From an uncultured Bacillaceae bacterium (GTDB lineage Bacteria; Bacillota; Bacilli; Bacillales; Bacillaceae_L), in assembly GCA_947497585.1 (NCBI GenBank), contig CANMHG010000015.1, positions 1 to 61,446 of the forward strand: a stretch of DNA of 61,446 nt, in the 5' to 3' direction. The notes below the pieces were generated by a model that did not search any database, was not told the DNA's origin, and worked only from the letters and a program-made list of their open reading frames with translations. This document shows positions 53,809 through 61,446 of the stretch, piece by piece (position 1 is the first letter of the stretch; each line of letters starts with the position of its first letter). Made by a program: the position numbers and the translations under genes.

Positions 53809-54033
53809 TTAGGCATTTTTAGTTATCGACTGTGAGACATCACTAACCTTTTCCTTTGTACGATCTGTGATTTTAAATACTTGATCTTTTATTGTATTCA
53901 TTTGCTTTTTTAAATCTTTACGATTTCTTTTACCTGACTTTGGTGAAACAAATAGCGCTGTTGTCGCACCGATGATTACACCAAATAATGATCCTATTAC
54001 GACACCTTTTTTGTTTGTATTATTTTTACTCAT
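53809..54033 (-). CDS. YtxH-like general stress protein
   Basis: A 74-residue protein with an N-terminal membrane segment (GVVIGSLFGVIIGATTALFVSP) followed by SGKRNRKDLKKQ and a helical tail, the YtxH/DUF948-associated pattern. ATG at 54033 follows AAAGGAGTG. It sits between the PRC-barrel and DUF2188 genes. Its role is unknown. Confidence 0.82.
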   Translation of the reverse strand: MSKNNTNKKGVVIGSLFGVIIGATTALFVSPKSGKRNRKDLKKQMNTIKDQVFKITDRTKEKVSDVSQSITKNA

Positions 54034-54075
54034 ATTTAACACTCCTTTGTCTTTATTACTTGTTTCCTTACCTTT

Positions 54076-54435
54076 TCATGCAAAATTTTGTTGTTTTTCG
54101 ATTTTTCCATCCTGCCTGTGAATGATTAGTCTTGTCTGTTCTTTACTGGCCATTTGTTGCGCCTTCTCAAGTGCTTCTTTTTTTGTATCATAAGTTCCGC
54201 TCGCTCTATGAGCCTTTTCCTTTTTAATGGCCCAGCCATCAGGATGAGGTACAACATGGCGAATTGAGTTTTCATCTCCATAGGTTTCCTTTGCTCGTAC
54301 TATCGCAATAGGAATGGCTCTCCCAGCTTCATATCCTTCATCTAGTAGTCCATTTGCAATGTCGATTGCTTTCTCTCGAATCAATTCATCTAAATTTTTC
54401 ATAGAATCAGGATAATCTTTTATGTTCCAAGACAT
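54076..54435 (-). CDS. DUF2188 protein (YdaT-like)
   Basis: A 119-residue protein. The N-terminal half is helical (MSWNIKDYPDSMKNLDELIREKA), and the C-terminal half is a DUF2188 domain (HVVPHPDGWAIKKEKAHRASGTYDTKKEALEKAQQMA, ending IIHRQDGKI). It resembles B. subtilis YdaT, a sigma-B-controlled stress protein. ATG 54435 follows GGGAGGATG. A possible sigma-B promoter lies upstream. Confidence 0.85.
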   Translation of the reverse strand: MSWNIKDYPDSMKNLDELIREKAIDIANGLLDEGYEAGRAIPIAIVRAKETYGDENSIRHVVPHPDGWAIKKEKAHRASGTYDTKKEALEKAQQMASKEQTRLIIHRQDGKIEKQQNFA

Positions 54436-54494
54436 ATACTCATCCTCCCTTTTAGATTTAAATGAATAGAGCTTAAAATGTGTGTATTTTCTAT

Positions 54495-54519
54495 TTACCC
54501 TATTGATTTGGAATAAAAC
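54495..54519 (-). promoter_or_regulatory. Candidate sigma-B promoter of the YdaT-like gene
   Basis: On the minus strand GTTTTA (54519-54514), a 13-bp spacer, then GGGTAA (54500-54495). This is close to the sigma-B pattern GTTTAA-N12/15-GGGTAT. Confidence 0.5.
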
Positions 54520-54657
54520 ATGCAATTTTAGTCCATTAAACAAAGAAGCAAATAAAAATAGATTGGTAAAAAAATGATGTAGTTATCACAACATAATCCT
54601 AAGAGACATGTGAAACAATATACCTAGTTATAAGATAGTAAGAAACGAGGTCTTTGC

Positions 54658-55521
54658 ATGGATAAAGAAATGAGTTATGGCAGTGACTATAGATTTATAC
54701 CTGCCACATCAGTTGCAAGTGGCTTAGGTAAAGTGGTTGCTCGAGATGTATTTTGTCAAACCATTCAAGTAGTAAATCTTTGCTTAGTTGGAAACACTGA
54801 AACACAGGATTTTGTATTGGTTGATGCCGGAATGCCTGGCTCAGCTGATGATATCATAGCTTTAACTGAAGAACGCTTTGGATCCAACAGTCGCCCTAGA
54901 GCAATCTTATTAACCCACGGTCATTTTGATCATGTTGGTGCTATTATTGAATTAATCAATCATTGGGAAGTTCCAGTCTATGCTCATGAATTAGAAATTC
55001 CATTTCTGACCGGAAAGCAAAGCTATCCTGAGCCAGATCCAACCGTTGAAGGTGGTATGTTAGCAAAGTTGTCCCCTTTATATCCGAATGAGCCAATTAA
55101 TTTAGGGAATCATGTAAAACCTTTACCAGCTAATGGTGATGTCCCTGAAATGCCTGAGTGGCGCTGGATACATACACCCGGACATACACCAGGGCATGTA
55201 TCATTTTTTAGGGAAGAAGACCGAGTATTAATTGCAGGAGATGCATTTGTAACAGTTAAGCAAGAATCTCTATACAAAGTATTCACACAGGAATTTGAAA
55301 TAAGTGGTCCTCCTAGGTATTTAACAACCGATTGGGAATCTTCTCTTACTTCGGTTAAAACATTAGAACAGTTAAAACCTGATGTAGCCGTAACAGGTCA
55401 CGGCATTCCAATTTCCGGAGAGAAACTAACAACAAGCCTTTCTAAGCTTGTGAATGATTTTGCCAATATTGCTGTTCCTGATTTCGGAAAGTATGTGGAT
55501 ACTAAGCCGGAGCTCCATTAA
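54658..55521 (+). CDS. Metallo-beta-lactamase-fold hydrolase
   Basis: A 287-residue MBL-fold enzyme. The metal-binding HxHxDH is THGHFDHVG near residues 84-92. Further ligands are HTPGHTPGHVSF, AGDAFV, and a late VTGHGIP. The substrate may be a thioester, lactone or small ester; it cannot be told. A strong terminator separates it from the convergent acyl-CoA synthetase gene. Confidence 0.87.
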   Translation: MDKEMSYGSDYRFIPATSVASGLGKVVARDVFCQTIQVVNLCLVGNTETQDFVLVDAGMPGSADDIIALTEERFGSNSRPRAILLTHGHFDHVGAIIELINHWEVPVYAHELEIPFLTGKQSYPEPDPTVEGGMLAKLSPLYPNEPINLGNHVKPLPANGDVPEMPEWRWIHTPGHTPGHVSFFREEDRVLIAGDAFVTVKQESLYKVFTQEFEISGPPRYLTTDWESSLTSVKTLEQLKPDVAVTGHGIPISGEKLTTSLSKLVNDFANIAVPDFGKYVDTKPELH

Positions 55522-55530
55522 TAAAGAGGA

Positions 55531-55567
55531 GGGAAGCCAACGTAGCGGCTTCCCAATCATTTTTTTA
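55531..55567 (+). terminator. Terminator after the MBL-fold gene
   Basis: GGGAAGCC-aacgtagc-GGCTTCCC followed by a T-rich run. Confidence 0.87.
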
Positions 55568-55595
55568 TTTGGAAACAGTAAGGAATTACTTTTCC

Positions 55596-55626
55596 AAATA
55601 AAAATCGCACCCATATAAGGTGCGAT
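55596..55626 (-). terminator. Terminator after the acyl-CoA synthetase gene
   Basis: ATCGCACC-ttatat-GGGTGCGAT on the minus strand, followed by TTTTATTT. Confidence 0.87.
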
Positions 55627-55633
55627 ACATTGT

Positions 55634-57292
55634 TCATACTGTTTTAGCTGTTTTTGAAATCCATTCACTTGCTTGTTCACGAAGCTTAAATTTCTGGATT
55701 TTTCCAGAAGCTGTCATAGGGTAGTCATCAACAAATATAAAGTATTCAGGGATTTTATAATAGGCTAGTTTCCCTGTACAGAAGCTCCGTATATCCTCGG
55801 AAGTAATCGAGTGTCCTTCTTTAACCTTAATACATGCAGCCACTTTTTCACCGTACTTTTCATCAGGTACACCGACGACTTGAACATCAAGTACACTATC
55901 ATGCTGATAAAGGAATTCTTCAATCTCCCTAGGATAAACATTCTCACCACCTCGAATAATCATATCCTTTAAACGGCCTGTGATATTAACATATCCTTCA
56001 TCATCCATTGTTGCCAGATCTCCTGTATGTAGCCAACCTTCAGAATCAATTGCTTCATAAGTAGCCTCTGGCATTTTGTAATAACCTTTCATTACTAGGT
56101 ATCCTCGTGTGCAAAGCTCACCTTGAAGTCCACGTGGTACCTCTGTCCCTGTAACAGGGTCAACAATTTTAACTTCAACATGTGGATGTGCTTTACCAAC
56201 TGAATTCACTCTCCGTTCGAGAGCATCAGTTGTAGTTGTTTGTGTGATAACTGGTGATGATTCAGTCTGTCCATATGCAATTGTTATATCAGACATGCCC
56301 ATATCGTTAATTAACTTTTTCATAACTTCAATTGGACAATTAGAACCAGCCATGATTCCTGTTCTTAGAGTTGATAAATTGTAGTTAGAAAATTTCTCAT
56401 GGTTTAACTCGGCTATAAACATAGTCGGCACACCATGTAGCCCAGTACATCTCTCTTTTTCAATCGTCTCTAGCACAAGCTCAGGGTTGAATTCTATAAT
56501 TGGAACCATTGTGGCTCCTACCGATACGCAAGCAAGTGAGCCTAACACACACCCAAAACAATGAAAAAATGGAACGGGGATACACAATCTATCCTCTGCA
56601 TTTAGTTTCATGGACCTTGCAACTAAATGACCATTATTTACAATATTATGATGTGTTAACATAACACCCTTAGGAAAACCGGTTGTTCCAGAGGTATATT
56701 GCATGTTAATAACATCAGTAGGATCAAGTGATTGTTCGCGGTCAAGTAGGACTGTATCACTTACATCGTCCCCTAGTCTAACTAAGTCATTCCAATTCAT
56801 CATTCCATCCGGGGACTGATTTCCTCCAATATAGATTACATTCTTTAAGTGGGGTAGATGTTCTAGGTGCAGTTTACCTGATTGAGAGGTAGTAAGTTTA
56901 TGGTGACAAACGGTGTTAATAATGTCTATGTAGGACGTACCTTTGAAACCATCTATACTAAAAAGTGTGGTCGTATCTGATTGTTTAAGTAAATATTCTA
57001 GTTCGCTTGATTGATAACTTGTATTTATAGTCACTAATACAGCACCAATTCTAGCAGATGCATATTGAAGAAGTAGCCACTCTGGCACATTAGTTGCCCA
57101 TATAGCAATATGTTCCCCTTTTTGTATTCCAAGTTTCAAAAGTCCCTTTGCAATCTTTGAAGTTTCTTCGTAAAACTCAGCATATGTATAGCGGATATTT
57201 TCATTTGAATAGACGATGGCTTCTTTTGTGCCATACAAATTTACTGCATCCTTAAGTAGTTGTCCGATTGTAACATCCTTTAAAATATCCAT
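55634..57292 (-). CDS. yngI: AMP-dependent acyl-CoA synthetase (YngI-like)
   Basis: A 552-residue adenylate-forming enzyme that activates fatty or short-chain acids to CoA thioesters. The P-loop is MQYTSGTTGFPKG near residues 204-216, the A5 motif is AYGQTESSPV, and the A7/A8 motifs are LHTGDLATMD and GRLKDMIIRGGENVYPREIE. The catalytic lysine is in PMTASGKIQKFKL. It closely resembles B. subtilis YngI. AGGAGG precedes the ATG. In B. subtilis, yngI lies elsewhere with leucine-degradation genes, so the context differs. Confidence 0.9.
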   Translation of the reverse strand: MDILKDVTIGQLLKDAVNLYGTKEAIVYSNENIRYTYAEFYEETSKIAKGLLKLGIQKGEHIAIWATNVPEWLLLQYASARIGAVLVTINTSYQSSELEYLLKQSDTTTLFSIDGFKGTSYIDIINTVCHHKLTTSQSGKLHLEHLPHLKNVIYIGGNQSPDGMMNWNDLVRLGDDVSDTVLLDREQSLDPTDVINMQYTSGTTGFPKGVMLTHHNIVNNGHLVARSMKLNAEDRLCIPVPFFHCFGCVLGSLACVSVGATMVPIIEFNPELVLETIEKERCTGLHGVPTMFIAELNHEKFSNYNLSTLRTGIMAGSNCPIEVMKKLINDMGMSDITIAYGQTESSPVITQTTTTDALERRVNSVGKAHPHVEVKIVDPVTGTEVPRGLQGELCTRGYLVMKGYYKMPEATYEAIDSEGWLHTGDLATMDDEGYVNITGRLKDMIIRGGENVYPREIEEFLYQHDSVLDVQVVGVPDEKYGEKVAACIKVKEGHSITSEDIRSFCTGKLAYYKIPEYFIFVDDYPMTASGKIQKFKLREQASEWISKTAKTV

Positions 57293-57467
57293 ATGTTCCT
57301 CCTCGATTGTTTGGTATTGGTTACTAACGTTTCTAGTATACTATTATTCAATGAATATTTGTAATTTTTAGACTAATAGAATCTGAAAATATGTTTTTAA
57401 AAATGTATAGTCATTTCTAGAGATTATCGAGTATAGTATATTTAATTTCTATATAAAAGGTGAAGTT

Positions 57468-58376
57468 ATGAATAAAATTAGTGCACCATATATTGCTTTA
57501 CTTATTGGGGTAGTGGCGGTCTCAACTTCTGCTATTTTTGTGAAATTGGCTAATGCTCCAGCCCCTGTCATCGCATTTTATCGATTGTTTTTTTCCGTTT
57601 TACTAATGTCACCTCTATTCTTTCTAAAGTATAGACATGAAATTAAATTAATATCTAAAAGAGATTGGCTAATGTCGGCGGTTGCAGGTGTCTTTTTGGC
57701 CTTTCATTTTATCTTATGGTTTGAATCACTAAACTATACTTCAGTTGCGAGTTCAACGGTTTTGGTAACCTTACAACCTATTTTTGCATTTATAGGAACC
57801 TATCTATTTTTTAAAGAGAAGGCCGGTTATAAAGCTTTATTAAGTGGAGGAATTGCCATAATAGGCAGCTTTATTATTAGCTGGGGAGACTTTAAAATAA
57901 GTGGTATGGCATTGTTTGGGGATCTATTAGCTTTAGTTTCATGTGCTATGGTTACAGCCTACTTGTTATTCGGTCAAACTGTCAGAAAAAGACTCTCATT
58001 AATTACGTATACATTCATTGTTTACGGCATAAGTACTTTAACCCTCTTTTTGTATGTTGTGCTTTTACAATATCCTATTATTCCTTCAGATAATGGCGAT
58101 TGGATCTATTTTCTTTTATTAGCTGTTGTTCCAACACTACTAGGCCATTCATTGTTTAATTGGTCCCTTAAGTGGCTGAGTACTTCTGTTATATCTATGA
58201 GTATTCTTTTTGAACCAATTGGAGCAGGCGTGTTAGCCTATTATATCCTTGGAGAGAATGTTGTATGGACACAGGTAGTAGGAGGAGTCATTATTATTCT
58301 AGGAATTTCTTTGTACGCAGTTAGTGAAAAGAAGAAACCAAGAGTAAAGGAAACTAAATCTTTGAACGCTAGTTAA
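57468..58376 (+). CDS. EamA-family transporter
   Basis: A 302-residue, ten-helix permease with two EamA repeats: VVAVSTSAIFVKLANAPAPVIAFYRL and later LNWSLKWLS-like FNWSLKWLSTSVISMSILFEPIGAGVLAY. The conserved glutamate in LFEPIGA and WFESLNYTSVASS are present. The substrate is unknown. AGGTGAAG precedes the ATG. It is unrelated in detail to the other EamA gene at 51.8 kb. Confidence 0.88.
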   Translation: MNKISAPYIALLIGVVAVSTSAIFVKLANAPAPVIAFYRLFFSVLLMSPLFFLKYRHEIKLISKRDWLMSAVAGVFLAFHFILWFESLNYTSVASSTVLVTLQPIFAFIGTYLFFKEKAGYKALLSGGIAIIGSFIISWGDFKISGMALFGDLLALVSCAMVTAYLLFGQTVRKRLSLITYTFIVYGISTLTLFLYVVLLQYPIIPSDNGDWIYFLLLAVVPTLLGHSLFNWSLKWLSTSVISMSILFEPIGAGVLAYYILGENVVWTQVVGGVIIILGISLYAVSEKKKPRVKETKSLNAS

Positions 58377-58446
58377 AAATTTTTGAATAAGATACGAATT
58401 TATGGAAAATACTACACTCCGAGAATATAAAAATGGAGTGATCAAA

Positions 58447-58776
58447 ATGAAAAGATTAGCGTTATGTTTCTCTTTATTGTGTATTTTTAACTTATTTAAC
58501 CAACCTGAAATCATTCATGCCCAAAAGCCAGAGCACAAAACAGACATTAAGCTTTCTGCTGACCAACAAGAGGAGTTAGAAAATCTATATAAAGAAATGT
58601 TTGAAACAAAAAAACAGCTTATTAACAAGTATGCCGAGTACGGTGTTATCACACAAGATAAGGCTGAAGAAAAATTAGCTCGATTAGATAAATTTCAAGA
58701 AAAACTTAAAGAGCATGGGTATGCTCCACACTGGCCACACCATGGAAAGAGATATAATTGTGATAAGAGTGAATAA
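58447..58776 (+). CDS. Secreted DUF2680 protein (YckD-like)
   Basis: A 109-residue exported protein. A signal peptide (about residues 1-25, ending IIHAQ) is followed by a helical DUF2680 domain (LSADQQEELENLYKEMFETKKQLINKYAEYGVITQDKAEEKLARLD) and a His-rich tail (HWPHHGKRYN) that could bind metal. GGAGTGATC precedes the ATG at 58447. Function unknown. Confidence 0.8.
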   Translation: MKRLALCFSLLCIFNLFNQPEIIHAQKPEHKTDIKLSADQQEELENLYKEMFETKKQLINKYAEYGVITQDKAEEKLARLDKFQEKLKEHGYAPHWPHHGKRYNCDKSE

Positions 58777-58781
58777 TTCCT

Positions 58782-58811
58782 AGTGCTACAACATGTTTGT
58801 AGCACTTTTTT
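58782..58811 (+). terminator. Terminator after the DUF2680 gene
   Basis: AGTGCTACAA...TTGTAGCACT followed by TTTTTT. Confidence 0.88.
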
Positions 58812-58924
58812 GATGTTTACCTAAAGGTAATATTGGAATTTGACAAAGGCGATGTAACTCTTTTACTAAGCAAAAACATGAAACAACTTACCTTCTGCAT
58901 AATGATAAGTAAGGGGGTGATTAG

Positions 58925-59089
58925 TTGGAGACGTTTGGGAGAGGATGCTTGTACTGTATTTTTGGGGTGATCGTTCTATTGTTCTTTGCGTTTATTACAC
59001 AAAGTACGATTCATGTTCCTTGGTTTATTTTCATTCCTCTAGTTTTTCTCGCCTTTTGGGCAGCAAGTAAAAACAATAAAGACCACTAG
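58925..59089 (+). CDS. Small membrane protein, 54 aa
   Basis: Two closely spaced membrane helices (YCIFGVIVLLFFAFI and VPWFIFIPLVFLAFWAA) and a charged tail (KNNKDH). It starts with TTG behind AAGGGGGTGA. Frame, ribosome site and composition support a real gene. Family not recognised. Confidence 0.6.
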   Translation: METFGRGCLYCIFGVIVLLFFAFITQSTIHVPWFIFIPLVFLAFWAASKNNKDH

Positions 59090-59283
59090 TTCACTCTTCG
59101 GATAACAATTCCATTCTATCATGTGGGGGATATAATTTTAGAATGAAAGGTTAGACCCCCGTTACACCATTTAGGACAAGTTTAGCTTGCTATTTTTTTA
59201 AAAAAGTTACCCACATATTTCCAGTGTACCTTTCGAATCCTATTATAACTTTGGCATTACAAAAAGTTGTTGGAGGGGAAAAT

Positions 59284-59823
59284 GTGACTAGGCTATTTGT
59301 GGATGAGATAGATTACAATCATTTATATGAGCTTTTCTATGAGAAGTTGTTTAAAATAGCTTACTATATTACTAAGGACTTATACCTATCGGAAGATATA
59401 ATTCAAGAAGCCTTTCTTAAGGCATACCAAAAAATGAACACAATTAAAGATGTAAGCAAAATAGGTCCATGGTTATCGACGGTTACAAAGAGAAAAGCAA
59501 TTGATTTAGTTAGAAAAGAAAGTAGAAGTCAGAATATACCGTTTGAGGATACTATATTAGAACTTATTTGTAAGGACTACGTACCCTCTATAGATAGTGA
59601 GCTTGATATTTTATTCTTTGTGGATGAAATTCGGGAAAAAATAAATCATTTAAAGCATGAACAACGCGAGGTAATATTGTTAAAGGTAAACCAAGGGTTA
59701 AGAGATGATGAAATTGCAGATATATTAAATCTCAAAAAAGCAACTGTAAAGACCAGAATCTTTAGGGCTAGGGAAAACTTAAGAGATCTCCTTTTAAATA
59801 AATCGATAAAACATCCTGCTTGA
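59284..59823 (+). CDS. ECF-type RNA polymerase sigma factor, no anti-sigma gene seen
   Basis: A 179-residue sigma factor. Region 2: YELFYEKLFKIAYYITKDLYLSEDIIQEAFLKAYQKM and GPWLSTVTKRKAIDLVRKE. Region 4: LKHEQREVILLKVNQGLRDDEIADILNLKKATVKTRIFRARENLR. The GTG at 59284 has GGAGGGG 6 bp upstream. The next gene lies on the other strand and is a short membrane protein, so no clear anti-sigma partner is next to it. Confidence 0.87.
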   Translation: MTRLFVDEIDYNHLYELFYEKLFKIAYYITKDLYLSEDIIQEAFLKAYQKMNTIKDVSKIGPWLSTVTKRKAIDLVRKESRSQNIPFEDTILELICKDYVPSIDSELDILFFVDEIREKINHLKHEQREVILLKVNQGLRDDEIADILNLKKATVKTRIFRARENLRDLLLNKSIKHPA

Positions 59824-59873
59824 TTTCTAACTGCAGAACAGATAAGCGAGGAATTTCTAAGAGAAGCTAGATA

Positions 59874-59930
59874 TATGAAGAAAGACCAATTTCAAATGGG
59901 AAAATTGGTCTTTCTTCATAATTTTTTTCT
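59874..59930. terminator. Bidirectional terminator, sigma factor and 62-aa gene
   Basis: GAAGAAAGACCAATTT pairs with AAATTGGTCTTTCTTC, followed by a run of T residues. Confidence 0.9.
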
Positions 59931-60117
59931 ATGAGAAGTATAAGGAATGGGTTGTAAAACCAAAAATACAAGCAGATACTAGACTGAATAGAAAAGTAGC
60001 GGCACGAACCTTTCCTTCCTCATTACAAATTCGTATTCCTTCCATATATGAATAAACAAATAAAAAGATACACATTGCAAGCGATAAAAACATAGCAAAT
60101 GCCTTTATAAATTCCAT
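59929..60117 (-). CDS. Small membrane protein, 62 aa
   Basis: Two membrane helices (about residues 4-25 and 41-60) joined by a charged loop (GIRICNEEGKVRA). GGGAG lies before the ATG at 60117. Convergent with the lone ECF sigma gene. Family not recognised. Confidence 0.65.
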   Translation of the reverse strand: MEFIKAFAMFLSLAMCIFLFVYSYMEGIRICNEEGKVRAATFLFSLVSACIFGFTTHSLYFS

Positions 60118-60209
60118 CTCAATCTCCCTCTCTATGTAATCTCTTAATCAACTATATGAATTAAATCTAGCAAATATGAGGGAATCTATTAAAAAAATCT
60201 ATATATAAG

Positions 60210-60387
60210 TTATCAACATATTTTATAAGTTACTCACACAATTCACAGAAATCAATAACTTTTATTACAGGGACTATAACTTGAATGCAAACACCTCCAC
60301 AAAAATGTGGATTAATTAGCTGAAACTGTGGGTAACTTTCTGGAATCGGTGGAAAAGGTGTTGATAACCTAATAAAGTTGTGAATAA
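60210..60387. other. Cluster of DnaA-box-like sequences
   Basis: Within 178 bp of the 348-bp gap between divergent genes are six 9-mers at zero or one mismatch from TTATNCACA: TTATCAACA (60210), TTACTCACA (60230), and on the minus strand boxes at 60306, 60327, 60359 and 60379. The last (TTATTCACA) is a perfect match. A seventh, TTACCCACA, lies at 59206. No origin genes are present. Confidence 0.55.
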
Positions 60388-60465
60388 CATGATAATAAAG
60401 TTACAAATAGCATGAACACTTCTTATAGGACATAGAATGTTTGTACAACATAAGAGGTGATAATT

Positions 60466-61062
60466 ATGAAATTGAAAAGATTATTTAAAGTAAAATCCCC
60501 AACAGGTAGCGAAGAGGTTTCTGAAAAGTATGGTGGGTTAATAAAACAGCTCGAGCTAGATAGGTTTTGGGCTTCACTAACAGAAGATGAAAGATCATTT
60601 ATAAGAAGAAGTTGTAAGCATTCATTTGGCGTTACCTTTCCATTATCTGAAGTAGATGCTCCAGAAAGTAATTTAAGAACAAGGAGAGATACGAGTTCCT
60701 TCTTAACAGGATGTGCTGCTTGGGCTATTGAAGAAAGTAAATATGTACTTGCTGAGAAACTACTCCTTACTTCTATTGACCATGCTAAAGATATTACATC
60801 AGTACATTCTGCTTATCACTGGCTAATTAAAATGCATGATAACCTAAGAGTGTCTAATATGCAATCCACGAATGACTGTATAGTCTTTTGTAAGTCTGAT
60901 ATAGAAATACTTCCACTTTTACAGAAGGAACTATATTCGAAGGGACGAAGTATACAAAGAGTTATATCAATTAATGTTCTACTCTCTATATATAAAGAAC
61001 TTGGTTTAAAAGAAGAGTTTAACGAGTTGTATGAACTTGGATATTATTATGATGCTTTATAG
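60466..61062 (+). CDS. Hypothetical protein, 198 aa
   Basis: A soluble protein with a basic start (KLKRLFKVK), then WASLTEDERSFIRRSCKHSFG and a helical repeat-like second half (AAWAIEESKYVLAEKLLLTSIDHAKD, SINVLLSIYKELGLKEEFNELYELG) that may form TPR-like helices. No family is recognised. ATG at 60466 follows AAGAGGTGA. It lies upstream of the rRNA operon promoters and ends in a terminator. Confidence 0.7.
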   Translation: MKLKRLFKVKSPTGSEEVSEKYGGLIKQLELDRFWASLTEDERSFIRRSCKHSFGVTFPLSEVDAPESNLRTRRDTSSFLTGCAAWAIEESKYVLAEKLLLTSIDHAKDITSVHSAYHWLIKMHDNLRVSNMQSTNDCIVFCKSDIEILPLLQKELYSKGRSIQRVISINVLLSIYKELGLKEEFNELYELGYYYDAL

Positions 61063-61089
61063 AGAAATTATTATTCTTCATATAGTAAT

Positions 61090-61141
61090 GAAAAAGAGAG
61101 TTACTCTTAATGGGTATTAGTAAATCTCTTTTTCGTTTTTT
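61090..61141 (+). terminator. Terminator after the 198-aa gene
   Basis: GAAAAAGAGA...TCTCTTTTTC hairpin followed by GTTTTTTTT; insulates the rRNA promoters. Confidence 0.8.
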
Positions 61142-61153
61142 TTATTTAGGGGG

Positions 61154-61182
61154 TTGAAATCATTTTTTATCCGTGTTATATT
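61154..61182 (+). promoter_or_regulatory. rRNA promoter P1
   Basis: TTGAAA (61154-61159), 17-bp spacer, TATATT (61177-61182). Confidence 0.75.
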
Positions 61183-61247
61183 AGATTTCGTCGCCAAAGA
61201 GGAAAACGAATTGGTCGAACAAGCAAAAAACATTTCTTGAAAAGTTG

Positions 61248-61276
61248 TTGACACGAAAGATTAGAAATGTTATATT
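61248..61276 (+). promoter_or_regulatory. rRNA promoter P2
   Basis: TTGACA (61248-61253), 17-bp spacer, TATATT (61271-61276). It lies 94 bp after P1, the tandem layout usual for Bacillus rrn operons. Confidence 0.85.
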
Positions 61277-61307
61277 GATAAAGTCGCTTCAGAGCGATTA
61301 ACTAAAA

Positions 61308-61330
61308 AAGTTCTTTGAAAACTGAACACA
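61308..61330 (+). promoter_or_regulatory. rRNA leader antitermination (boxA-like) region
   Basis: AGTTCTTTGAAAACTGAAC is the conserved leader sequence found before Bacillus 16S genes. A GTCGCT/AGCGAT hairpin precedes it. Confidence 0.7.
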
Positions 61331-61383
61331 ACACAAGCGTCAATGTTTGTTTTTAAAATTGTTTTAGCTATGAGCTAATCAAC

Positions 61384-61446
61384 TCTATTGGAGAGTTTGA
61401 TCCTGGCTCAGGACGAACGCTGGCGGCGTGCCTAATACATGCAAGT
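61384..61446 (+). rRNA. rrs: 16S ribosomal RNA, 5' end only
   Basis: TATTGGAGAGTTTGATCCTGG followed by CTCAGGACGAACGCTGGCGGCG is the universal 16S start. Only the first 63 nt lie in the window; the gene runs off the right edge. The exact 5' end is set by comparison with the Bacillus 16S start. Confidence 0.96.

Noticed and set aside
60118..60465. Chromosome replication origin
   Set aside because: DnaA-like boxes are present, but there is no dnaA, dnaN, rpmH or an obvious DNA-unwinding element, and gene order matches the yui-yug side of the map.

Overview
The window is a low-GC Bacillaceae chromosome segment. Its gene order closely follows the Bacillus subtilis yum-yui, mrp-kap and pat-yug regions. 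Supporting signs are Bacillus-type GGAGG ribosome sites, many TTG/GTG starts, KapB/KapD, Mistic-YugO, an Fnr with a C-terminal cysteine cluster, and a 16S rRNA gene entered at the right end behind tandem sigma-A promoters. No phage, IS element or CRISPR array was seen.

Layout. 1-292: two tandem copies of a 152-bp intergenic repeat. 0.3-13 kb: yumC, yumB, a NUDIX hydrolase, yuiA, yuiB, yuiC, a BtuF-like binding protein, yuiD, a DUF309 gene, pepA (yuiE), yuiF with a +1 frameshift, a NERD-domain protein, then divergent bioY and yuiH sharing an intergenic region with a BirA operator. 13-21.7 kb is more variable: a DDAH-like hydrolase, a two-component system, a TauE exporter, several small proteins, an SDR, a SIMPL protein, a PQQ-type sugar dehydrogenase and a YuxO-like thioesterase. 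21.7-27.4 kb: a complete mrpABCDEFG sodium/proton antiporter operon. 28-34.3 kb: a YuxJ-like MFS pump, kapD, a four-LysM NlpC/P60 hydrolase, kapB, an NSS-family transporter and a histidine phosphatase. 34.3-35.1 kb: fifteen exact-period 52-bp hairpin repeats. 35.2-46 kb: patB, yugE, yugF, an XRE regulator, an ECF sigma/anti-sigma pair, yugI, yuzA, yugJ, pgi, yugN, yugO and its Mistic partner. 46-51.4 kb: fnr with an FNR box, a YceI protein, and a three-gene cell-surface module (Wzz-type protein, BY-kinase-like ATPase, lipoprotein adaptor). 51.4-61 kb: an orphan Fur box, a tRNA-Ala, stress-type proteins, a beta-lactamase-fold hydrolase, a YngI-like acyl-CoA synthetase, two EamA transporters, a lone ECF sigma factor, a DnaA-box-rich gap and the rRNA promoter region.

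The most notable system is the surface module at 48.3-51.4 kb. Its promoter has a perfect 16-bp palindrome (GTTCT-N6-AGAAC) filling the spacer between the -35 and -10 boxes. A second copy lies in the leader and a third, slightly degenerate copy lies before the adaptor gene. These match the SinR-type half-site known from B. subtilis biofilm genes. The kinase homologue has lost the Walker A lysine, so it may be a regulatory pseudokinase. All functions are inferred from sequence reading alone; no database search was run.
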